From DATCVA01 sp036567205 (GTDB lineage Bacteria > Pseudomonadota > Gammaproteobacteria > Burkholderiales > Burkholderiaceae_B): DNA of 33,977 bases. The notes under the pieces were generated by a model. It made no database searches and was not told where the DNA came from. It saw only the letters and a list, made by a program, of their open reading frames with translations. The stretch's first letter is position 1. Each line of letters begins with the position of its first letter. Location: NCBI GenBank assembly GCA_036567205.1, contig DATCVA010000279.1, forward strand, positions 1-33,977, given 5' to 3'. Positions 15,848 through 22,398 of the stretch are shown one piece after another. A program made the translations under genes and the position numbers.

Positions 15848-17047
15848 TTATAGCTTCAGATCTTCAGGCTTAATGGATTTGGTCACTTCATCAACTAATG
15901 AAACAACGTTTCCGTCAACCCAGCGAACCAGACGAAAATCCTTTACCGATAACGCTTCATGGTTTTCTTTGCTAAACGGCAGCTCGTAATCCTTGATAAC
16001 ACCTTTTACTTGTGTCAGGTTTTCGAGCGCCTGCTGAACTTTTTCGCCGTCCACAGATTTTGCCTGCGTCATTGCAGCAGCCAATAGCTTTACGGAATCA
16101 TAAGCATGCGCTGCCATTACATAAGTAGGCAAACGGCTGTTCGTTTTTAATAGTGTTTCGTACAACGCTTTGGATTTCTCGGAGGAGTCTTCCGTAATTG
16201 ACGCCGCGAAAATCATTTTTTTCGCCAGCTCGGGGCCTGCGATCCTAAGAAACGGCGAGCTCAAATTTCCCCATGACGCAAGCGTTGTAGGAAAGTAATT
16301 GATTTTTTCCAGGCTGCGCATGACATGCGCGTTCGAATCGGCCAAGGCATACACAATTAAAGTGTCGGCGCCCGAGTTCTTGATTTTGCTTAGCTGGGAC
16401 GTCATGTCGGTGTCTTTAGGACCGAATTTCTCGTTGGCGACCGGCTTGATGTTATGCAGCTCAAGAATGGCTAAAGCATCTTTGACGCCCTGCTGACCAT
16501 AACCGGTTGTATCGGCAATAACCGCTACTTTCTGATTTTTCGTTGATTTCGCAGCGTAAGCGGCCAAAAGTGCGATTTGATCGCGATCGCGCATCGAGAC
16601 GCGAAAGATATAATTTTGCGGTTCAGCCGCGTAGCGCCCAGTTATATCCGTTGCCGTCGCAACCGGAGAAATAGTCGGGATCTTTTTCTGTTGAACAATA
16701 TGCAGCCAGGCCAGCATGTTTCCAGAGTTCACGCCCCCCAACAAAGCATCCACTTTAATATTGTTGACCAGCTCATTGGTATTTTGGATGGCTTTTGGCG
16801 GCGACCCAGTGTCATCGCGTTCTACGATCGTAACGTTTCTGCCTAAAACGCCGCCGGCGGCGTTAATATCGGCGGCAGCCTGGCGGGCGCCTGCCAAAGC
16901 TGAAATGCCGAAGTCCGCCGAACCGGTAGCCGACATATCGCTATTAAAGCCAATTTTTATATCCTCGGCCTGAGCAACCAGGCTTGCACTGGTCAGTGCC
17001 AATGCGCATATCGTTTTAAGTGTTATTACATGATTAAATTTAAACAT
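15848..17047 (-). CDS. LIV-type ABC transporter periplasmic binding protein
   Basis: Soluble receptor of importer 1, with 399 residues. A signal peptide covers about residues 1-27 (hydrophobic core ICALALTSASLVAQA, cleavage before EDIKIGF). The mature part is a type I periplasmic fold: IKIGFNSDMSATGSADFG, then AGARQAAADINAAGGVLGRNVTIVERDD, which is the LivJ/LivK pattern. GGAGACGAT precedes the ATG. It lies between the oxidoreductase genes and the membrane genes, 50 bases after the GMC gene. The ligand is unknown; I infer that it is the compound broken down by the operon. Confidence 0.92.
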   Translation of the reverse strand: MFKFNHVITLKTICALALTSASLVAQAEDIKIGFNSDMSATGSADFGISALAGARQAAADINAAGGVLGRNVTIVERDDTGSPPKAIQNTNELVNNIKVDALLGGVNSGNMLAWLHIVQQKKIPTISPVATATDITGRYAAEPQNYIFRVSMRDRDQIALLAAYAAKSTKNQKVAVIADTTGYGQQGVKDALAILELHNIKPVANEKFGPKDTDMTSQLSKIKNSGADTLIVYALADSNAHVMRSLEKINYFPTTLASWGNLSSPFLRIAGPELAKKMIFAASITEDSSEKSKALYETLLKTNSRLPTYVMAAHAYDSVKLLAAAMTQAKSVDGEKVQQALENLTQVKGVIKDYELPFSKENHEALSVKDFRLVRWVDGNVVSLVDEVTKSIKPEDLKL

Positions 17048-17097
17048 ATCGTCTCCAAATACCCTTCGTCATCAAAAAACCAAAAATTATGAAAAAA

Positions 17098-18735
17098 CTA
17101 CTTGCCCCGTATTAACTCCGCGGCTTTGTTTGCGATCATCATCGTGGCGGCACATACGTTTGCTGAAGGTATGGACGGCATAATGGATGAATCGACCACG
17201 CGCAGATTTTGAACTCCATATACGCGTAGCTCGCGGTCGACTACCGCGCTTTTATCGCTGCTTGGCCCCATGCGGGCTGTGCCCGTTACATGATAAGAAG
17301 ACACGCCAAATTTTTTAGCGAAGTCCAGCAGCTCGTCATCGGACTGACATAGCTCGCCCGGCAACGTTTCTTTGTGAAAATACTGTTCCAGCGATTTTGA
17401 CTGCAACAGCTTGCGCGCCAGCCTTATGCCCCGGATCAGCGCTTGCTGATCGTCAGGATGCTCCAGATAATTAGGCTGAATAATCGGGTCTTCAAAGGGG
17501 TCCGATGATTTGATCTTTACATAGCCTTTACTTTCAGGACGATGTTGCCATACGCCTGCGGTCATGCCGGGAAAATCGTCCAGCAGGCCCACATACCCTT
17601 CCTTATAGCTGGCGGGTGTAAAAACCCCCTGCAGGTCCGGCGACAACAAATCGGGCGACGACTTCCAGAAATAATGAATAAGCGACGGGCTCAAGGCCAT
17701 GATGCTGGGCCTCTTCGTTAACCATTTAAAGATCTGGCCGCCCAGCTTCATTCCTTTGACGAGCTCATTCATGGTCTCGCCGTTTTTTACCTGGGCCACG
17801 ACGCGAACGGAATAATGATCGCTCAGGTTTTCTCCGACACCGGGTAAATCCTGTATGACGGCAATATTTCTTTCCTGCAGGTAAGCAGCCGGGCCAATGC
17901 CGGAAAGCTGAAGCAGCTTAGGCGTGTTAATGGCGCCGCAAGCGATAATGACCTCTTTGATTGCCATGACCTTGCCGGCTTGCGATGGATGCAAAGGATG
18001 AACATAAGCCACCCCTATCGCCTGTTTGTCCTTGAACAGAATTCGGGTCGCCTGCGCGTAGGTTTTCACCGCCAGATTCGAGCGGGACCTTGCAGGCTTT
18101 AGGAACGTCTTGGCGGTACTCATTCTCCAGCCGTTATGAATCGTGCGCTGGAAGTATCCAACCCCAGCCTGGTCGGCGCCGTTATAGTCCGGATTTTTTG
18201 GAATACCCTGCTCAACGGCCCCTTGTATAAACGCCTCGCAAATCGGATGAATCCAGTCAATGTCGGTAACGGGCAACTCGCCGGTGCGTCCACGATAATA
18301 ATCATCGCCGCCGACGCGTTTTTCCATGGACTTGAAATAAGGAAGGACATCCTTATAAGCCCAGCCCTCGTTTCCCAAGCTGGCCCAGTGGTCGAAATCG
18401 GCGTGTTGCCCGCGGTTATAAACAAGGCCGTTAATCGAGGTAGACCCGCCTAAGGTGCGGCCTTGCGGTATGGGTATGCGGCGCCCATTCGTTTTGTCGG
18501 TTGCTTCAGTTGAAAACTGCCAGGCATATTTCGGATTAAAGACTGCCTTAATAAAGCCAGCCGGTATATGCAGAAACGGATTATTATCGGGCGGCCCCGC
18601 TTCAAGCAGACAAACCGTCGAGCCGTCGGCGCTTAGGCGATTTGCAAGTATGGATCCCGCGGCTCCTGATCCCACAATAACGTAATCAAAACGCTCGGCG
18701 CCATTATCATCGACTGCCAACGAGGTATTTTTCAT
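17098..18735 (-). CDS. GMC-family FAD-dependent alcohol dehydrogenase
   Basis: Oxidises a primary alcohol to an aldehyde with FAD. The 545-residue protein has the dinucleotide fold YVIVGSGAAGSILANRL (GSGAAG at 22-27) and ends that fold with LLEAG. GGSTSINGLVYNRG at 96-109 is GMC signature 1, and CGAINTPKLLQLSGIGP is signature 2. The C-terminal active site has YHVTGTARMG with the catalytic His and PSANVCAATMMIANKAAELI with the second active-site residue. It resembles choline dehydrogenase and AlkJ-type dehydrogenases rather than oxidases. It starts 21 bases after the aldehyde dehydrogenase gene, so the two very likely act in sequence. The alcohol cannot be read from the sequence. Confidence 0.92.
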   Translation of the reverse strand: MKNTSLAVDDNGAERFDYVIVGSGAAGSILANRLSADGSTVCLLEAGPPDNNPFLHIPAGFIKAVFNPKYAWQFSTEATDKTNGRRIPIPQGRTLGGSTSINGLVYNRGQHADFDHWASLGNEGWAYKDVLPYFKSMEKRVGGDDYYRGRTGELPVTDIDWIHPICEAFIQGAVEQGIPKNPDYNGADQAGVGYFQRTIHNGWRMSTAKTFLKPARSRSNLAVKTYAQATRILFKDKQAIGVAYVHPLHPSQAGKVMAIKEVIIACGAINTPKLLQLSGIGPAAYLQERNIAVIQDLPGVGENLSDHYSVRVVAQVKNGETMNELVKGMKLGGQIFKWLTKRPSIMALSPSLIHYFWKSSPDLLSPDLQGVFTPASYKEGYVGLLDDFPGMTAGVWQHRPESKGYVKIKSSDPFEDPIIQPNYLEHPDDQQALIRGIRLARKLLQSKSLEQYFHKETLPGELCQSDDELLDFAKKFGVSSYHVTGTARMGPSSDKSAVVDRELRVYGVQNLRVVDSSIMPSIPSANVCAATMMIANKAAELIRGK

Positions 18736-18756
18736 AAGATTCTCTGCGGCTGTCTT

Positions 18757-20229
18757 TTATAGTGGCAATGCGTTGAATGACTTTCCGGACAAACATACGT
18801 ATTTGATTTCAAGAAACTCGTCAATGCCGTATTTCGATCCCTCGCGCCCGACGCCGGATTCTTTTATTCCGCCGAATGGGCCAACCTCGTTTGACACGCT
18901 TCCAGTGTTAATGCCCACGATGCCGTATTCCAGGCTTTCCATCATGCGCCATACGCGCTCGAGATTTTCGCTATAAAAATACGAAGCCAGACCTGAAGGA
19001 CTGTCGTTGGCCATGGCCAGCACTTGCTGTTCCGAATCGAACGTACTGATACTGACGACCGGCCCAAAAATTTCCTCGCCCGATATTTGCATGTCGGGCG
19101 TAATACCCAGTAAAACGGTCGGCTCGTAAAGCAGGCTGTTATCAACCAGCAACTTGCCGCCGGCAAGCAGTGTGGCCCCTTTGGCGACAGCATCATTCAC
19201 AAGGCGGCTTACTTTCTGAACTGCGCGCTGGTCAATTAACGGACCTTGCGTCACCCCTTCTTCAAGCCCGCTTCCTACTTTCATTTGCTTTACCTGGGCT
19301 ACCAGTTTTTCAGAAAACGCCTGCACCACGTTCGAATGCACATAAACCCGATTTGCACAGACGCAAGTTTGACCGGCATTTCTAAACTTGGACGCCAGCA
19401 GCCCCTCGACGGCATCATCAAGATCGGCATCCTCAAACACAATAAAGGGAGCGTTGCCGCCCAACTCAAGCGAGAGCTTTTTAATATTGGAAGAGCTTTG
19501 CTGCATTAACAGACGGCCCGTCTCGGTCGACCCGGTGAATGTCAGCTTTTTGACTGTGCTGTTGCCGGTAAGCTCTTTGCCGATCTGAACCGGATCGCCT
19601 GTAACGACATTGAACACACCAGGCGGAATACCTGCTTCCTGGGCCAGGTAGGCCAATGCCAGCGCGGTGAATGGTGTCAGTTCCGACGGCTTCAAGACAA
19701 CGGTGCATCCCGCCGCCAGGGCAGGAGTCACCTTGCGCGTAACCAGCGCAGACGGAAAGTTCCATGCAATAACCGCGCCGCAAACACCTATGGGCTGTTT
19801 AATAGCCAGCAGACGCTGGTCGCTTCGGGTAGCAGGCAAGACATCGCCATATACCCGCTTTGCCTCTTCGGAGAACCACTCTACAAATGAAAGAGCATAA
19901 TTAAGCTCGCCTTTTGCCTCAGCAAGCGGCTTGCCTTGTTCCATTGTTAAAATCAGCGCCAGGTCGTCGCTATTTTGCTCGATCAGATATTGCCATTTTC
20001 TTAAAATAGCGCCACGTTCTTTGCCTGTTTTCGTTTTCCACGCAGCTAATGCTTTGTCGGCAGCGGCAATTGCATTGGCGGTTTCCTTTTCGCCCATATT
20101 CGGGACAGTGCCCAGCAAGCTGCCATCGAACGGATTCTTAACATCAATTGTTTTTTTTGAGTCTGCGTCGCACCAGACGCCATTGATATAGGCTTGCTGC
20201 TTAAGGAGCGCACTATTTTGCAAATCCAT
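18757..20229 (-). CDS. NAD(P)-dependent aldehyde dehydrogenase, succinate/glutarate-semialdehyde (GabD) type
   Basis: Oxidises an aldehyde, probably one carrying a second carboxylate, to an acid. It has 490 residues, as in GabD. Family marks are AYINGVW near the start, PIGVCGAVIAWNFPSAL (146-162) for cofactor binding, KPSELTPFTAL (180-190), the FTGSTETGR turn (231-239), general base Glu255 in LELGG and nucleophile Cys289 in GQTCVCANR. GGAG lies ten bases before the ATG. It is the first gene of the minus-strand unit, downstream of the two palindromes shared with the LysR gene. It presumably takes the aldehyde made by the GMC enzyme. Succinate semialdehyde from GABA is less likely, because no aminotransferase is present. 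Confidence 0.92.
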   Translation of the reverse strand: MDLQNSALLKQQAYINGVWCDADSKKTIDVKNPFDGSLLGTVPNMGEKETANAIAAADKALAAWKTKTGKERGAILRKWQYLIEQNSDDLALILTMEQGKPLAEAKGELNYALSFVEWFSEEAKRVYGDVLPATRSDQRLLAIKQPIGVCGAVIAWNFPSALVTRKVTPALAAGCTVVLKPSELTPFTALALAYLAQEAGIPPGVFNVVTGDPVQIGKELTGNSTVKKLTFTGSTETGRLLMQQSSSNIKKLSLELGGNAPFIVFEDADLDDAVEGLLASKFRNAGQTCVCANRVYVHSNVVQAFSEKLVAQVKQMKVGSGLEEGVTQGPLIDQRAVQKVSRLVNDAVAKGATLLAGGKLLVDNSLLYEPTVLLGITPDMQISGEEIFGPVVSISTFDSEQQVLAMANDSPSGLASYFYSENLERVWRMMESLEYGIVGINTGSVSNEVGPFGGIKESGVGREGSKYGIDEFLEIKYVCLSGKSFNALPL

Positions 20230-20256
20230 CTGTCTTATACTCCGTAGTTATATAGC

Positions 20257-20275
20257 CCTGTAACCAGGTCACAGG
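20257..20275. promoter_or_regulatory. Near-perfect 19-bp palindrome in the divergent regulator/operon region
   Basis: Arms CCTGTAACC (20257-20265) and GGTCACAGG (20267-20275) match at 8 of 9 positions around a single central A. It lies 28 bases upstream of the aldehyde dehydrogenase start and next to a TATATAAC stretch that could be its -10 region. The position is right for a repressor or for the downstream site of a LysR-type regulator. It somewhat resembles a CRP site but has the wrong spacing for one. A run of nine T residues lies just beyond it (about 20280-20288). Confidence 0.5.
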
Positions 20276-20336
20276 TCGATTTTTTTTTGAGTCTAACAAT
20301 CCAGTTCGGGAAGCTAAAGCAATAGATCATGATGCC

Positions 20337-20357
20337 GCCATCGCGAAATACGATGGC
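20337..20357. promoter_or_regulatory. Probable LysR-type operator (T-N11-A within inverted repeat)
   Basis: Perfect 7-base inverted repeat: GCCATCG at 20337-20343 and CGATGGC at 20351-20357, with a 7-base centre. Inside it the pattern ATC-N9-GAT gives the T-N11-A core recognised by LysR-type regulators. It lies about midway between the divergent aldehyde dehydrogenase and LysR genes, 108 bases from one start and 110 from the other. This is the classic place of the recognition site from which a LysR protein controls both itself and its target operon. Confidence 0.65.
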
Positions 20358-20466
20358 AATTTACCCGGAAGAGTTAAGCTAGTGTGCTGTCTGCTTGGTT
20401 TGCTTGCTCAAATTCAGACAACTGAAAACTTGATCAGATACTCCTTAATAACGCCAAATTTCCACT

Positions 20467-21351
20467 ATGCATCTTGATCCTGTCTCTTTGAAACTATTTA
20501 TCAGTGTGATTGAAGAAGGCACTATTGCCGCGGCATCTGAGCGCAACCATATTGCCGCGGCTGCCGTCAGCAAAAGAATCAGCGAGCTTGAGGAAATACT
20601 AAAAACCAGCTTGCTGATCAGGACCAATAAAGGAATTAAACCGACTACTGCGGGAATAGCACTATCGACCATGGCGCGGCGTATCTTGCATGAGCTGGAC
20701 GAGATCTCGGTCCACATGAGGGAGTACTCGGGCGGTCTGCGAGGGTTTGTCAGGATCTTTGCAAATATCTCGGCCATTACCCAATTTTTGCCCCAGGACA
20801 TAAAAACGTTTCTCAACGACTACCCGAACGTCCAGGTTCATCTTGAAGAAAAGATATCGCCCGAAATCATAAAATCCGTCTACGAAAACTCAGCGGATAT
20901 CGGTATTTTTTCCAGCACCGCCTTCGACCATGAAGTTGAAATTTTTCCATACAAGGAAGACACCCTGGCGCTGATAGTGCCTTCGGGCCATCCGCTGACC
21001 AACAAGAAAGATTTTCGATTTTCAGACGCCCTGGAATATGACTTTATCGGCCTGCATATGGGTAGTGCCATTAATCAGATCATTTCCAGCGCAGCCAATA
21101 ACCTGAAACGCAGTGTAAAGATCAAAGTTCAGGTCACCGGCTTCGACGCACTTTGCTTTATGGTCAATTCAGATTTGGGAATAGGTGTTCTGCCTTTGGA
21201 TATAGCCAGGCGTTATTCCAAAATTTTCAAGATAAAAATCATTCAACTGAAAGAACCCTGGGCAAGCAGAGGGTTGCATATTTGCGTGCGCTCATTCGAC
21301 TCGCTGCCCATGGCTGCAAAATTGTTTGTGAATCATTTAAGGAAGCTCTGA
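20467..21351 (+). CDS. LysR-family transcriptional regulator
   Basis: Probable activator of the divergent catabolic operon; 294 residues. The N-terminal winged helix-turn-helix (about 3-62) reads LKLFISVIEEGTIAAASERN then AAAAVSKRISELEE, as usual for the family. The rest is the periplasmic-binding-fold effector domain, with SGLR-like linker GLRGFVRIFANIS and the VNSDLGIGVLPLDIARRY region near the end. The start at 20467 leaves no clear ribosome site but gives the normal family N-terminus. The last codons and the TGA lie inside a repeat (21341 onward), so its final residues may have been set by the arrival of that element. Confidence 0.93.
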   Translation: MHLDPVSLKLFISVIEEGTIAAASERNHIAAAAVSKRISELEEILKTSLLIRTNKGIKPTTAGIALSTMARRILHELDEISVHMREYSGGLRGFVRIFANISAITQFLPQDIKTFLNDYPNVQVHLEEKISPEIIKSVYENSADIGIFSSTAFDHEVEIFPYKEDTLALIVPSGHPLTNKKDFRFSDALEYDFIGLHMGSAINQIISSAANNLKRSVKIKVQVTGFDALCFMVNSDLGIGVLPLDIARRYSKIFKIKIIQLKEPWASRGLHICVRSFDSLPMAAKLFVNHLRKL

Positions 21352-21378
21352 ACAAATCCCCGTGCCGCATGCATCTGC
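21341..21378 (+). repeat. Repeat element, copy B (one end), overlapping the LysR stop
   Basis: The 38 bases from 21341 match the left part of the palindromic element at 6022-6059 in 31 of 38 positions, in the same orientation, with the shared cores GAACAA and TCCCCG and a GCATCTG tract. The LysR stop codon (21349-21351) lies inside it. The mirror arm seen in the other copy is not found nearby, so this is a partial copy or a single insertion-sequence end. Together the two copies bracket about 15.3 kb holding the aconitase, Bug and catabolic genes. Confidence 0.5.
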
Positions 21379-21474
21379 GGATTCGGGAGGTCTGCTGCGT
21401 TCACGTGATCTTTGCACAAAGCGCCCTTCGTGCAAGGATCAGCCTGGCTTGATTATTGCTTCAGGATCGCTAAT

Positions 21475-21813
21475 CTTAGTGGTACGCGCGACGATGGTAA
21501 ACCTTTTGCCACCGTTCTGTTCTTTAACGGTGGTATGGGTGCCACGGCTGGAAAAGACGGTGTTTCCGCCATGTCTTGGCCCAGCAATATTTCGTCAACG
21601 CCCATTGAGGTTGCCGAGCGCGAGGCGCCGGTATTCTTTCGTAATAAGAAGCTTAGGCCGGACTCGAGTGGGAGGGGTGAGTTTCACGGCGGCTTAGGCC
21701 AGGATATTTGTTTTGTTAGTACGCACAAAAAGCCTCTTTCGGTCGTGTTTCTGACCGAAAGGCTGAAGGTCGCCGCGCCTGGTCTCGGCGGCGGAGGTGA
21801 CGGGGGCTTGGGC
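21475..21813 (+). pseudogene. Hydantoinase B/oxoprolinase fragment
   Basis: About 113 residues match the C-terminal part of HyuB/5-oxoprolinase subunit proteins, seen as GKPFATVLFFNGGMGA, SWPSNISSTPIEVAEREAPV, KLRPDSSGRGEFHGGLGQDI and the end-piece LTERLKVAAPGLGGGGDG. Full proteins have over 500 residues; the N-terminal three quarters are missing and no hyuA partner is present. The frame has no own start signal and runs on into unrelated sequence (see next entry). It is a broken relic of an ATP-dependent hydantoin- or oxoproline-type hydrolase. Confidence 0.7.
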
Positions 21814-21822
21814 GCTGTTTTA

Positions 21823-21945
21823 ACACTCATCCGCCTGCCAGGTGTCAAGCGGTCTATCGCCGAAGAATTGGTCCGTAATACCGAGCGTTTTTGCCCCTAC
21901 ATCAAGATGGCGCGACAAGGAATCACTAATATTGTTGCGCTCGTA
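21823..21945 (+). pseudogene. Probable OsmC/Ohr peroxidase C-terminal fragment
   Basis: In the same frame as the hydantoinase relic, about 40 residues read RLPGVKRSIAEELV and then FCPYIKMARQGITNIVALV. This looks like the end of an OsmC/Ohr organic-hydroperoxide protein, where a CPY/CPYS cysteine precedes the last strands. The rest of the gene is missing. The match is short and made from memory, so it is a suggestion only. If right, two unrelated gene ends have been joined in one reading frame. Confidence 0.4.
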
Positions 21946-21997
21946 CCAATGGACGAGGCTGGTAACCGACTTCCTGTCCGAGAGGATGATGCTGTCG

Positions 21998-22085
21998 GCT
22001 GAACAGCTCGAAAGCGTTAAGGTGAACGAACGTGCCCGCACTCCGCTTGGCAGACGCGAATTACCCGAGGATGTTGCGGGCTGGA
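21998..22085 (+). pseudogene. Possible short-chain dehydrogenase (SDR) C-terminal fragment
   Basis: In the next frame, a stretch reads AEQLESVKVNERARTPLGRR and then ELPEDVAGW, which resembles the PLGR..EPEDVA region before the last strand of SDR enzymes. It starts near the end of the preceding fragment and dissolves into non-coding sequence before the tRNA gene. There is no start, no Rossmann fold and no catalytic YxxxK. Low confidence. Confidence 0.3.
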
Positions 22086-22162
22086 TGCGACCTGATCCAG
22101 ATGGAGCGGCCGCGACAAAGGCCGTGGTGACGTCCGCACGCAGTTTACGGGCGGCGAAGACA

Positions 22163-22239
22163 TGGCGCCTCCGGCGTGACTCGAACACGCAACCCCCCGC
22201 TTAGAAGGCGGGTGCTCTATCCTGTTGAGCTACGGAGAC
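22163..22239 (-). tRNA. tRNA-Arg (anticodon UCU)
   Basis: Read on the minus strand, the 77 bases fold as a tRNA. The acceptor arms GTCTCCG and CGGAGGC pair with one G-U, a D arm follows, and the anticodon stem CCCGC/GCGGG encloses loop CTTCTAA with anticodon TCT. The T arm GCGTG/CACGC holds TTCGAGT. G73 and an encoded CCA follow. A TAAAAT at 22253-22258 (minus strand) could be its -10 box. Its 3' end faces the field of gene fragments, a usual arrangement where integrative elements insert, though I found no duplicate of the tRNA end in the window. Confidence 0.96.
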
Positions 22240-22398
22240 AGCAACGGGTGGCATTTTACCTTGCCTGCCACAAAAGCAGAAAACCGCGTAAAAACATCCA
22301 CTTAAAAGAACTGAAACAGCTTGCTTACATTACGTAGCAATGGTGCCGCTGCACAATGCTAAAGTGCAGAACATTCAAGTTGTTTTGTTCACTTACCT

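Noticed and set aside
20257..20275. Reading the 19-bp palindrome as a CRP site.
   Set aside because: It has TGTAA and TCACA half-sites but five instead of six bases between them; kept only as an unnamed operator candidate.
22163..22239. Attachment-site duplication of the tRNA-Arg 3' end elsewhere in the window.
   Set aside because: I looked for the GCGCCTCCGGCG core in the rest of the window and did not find it.
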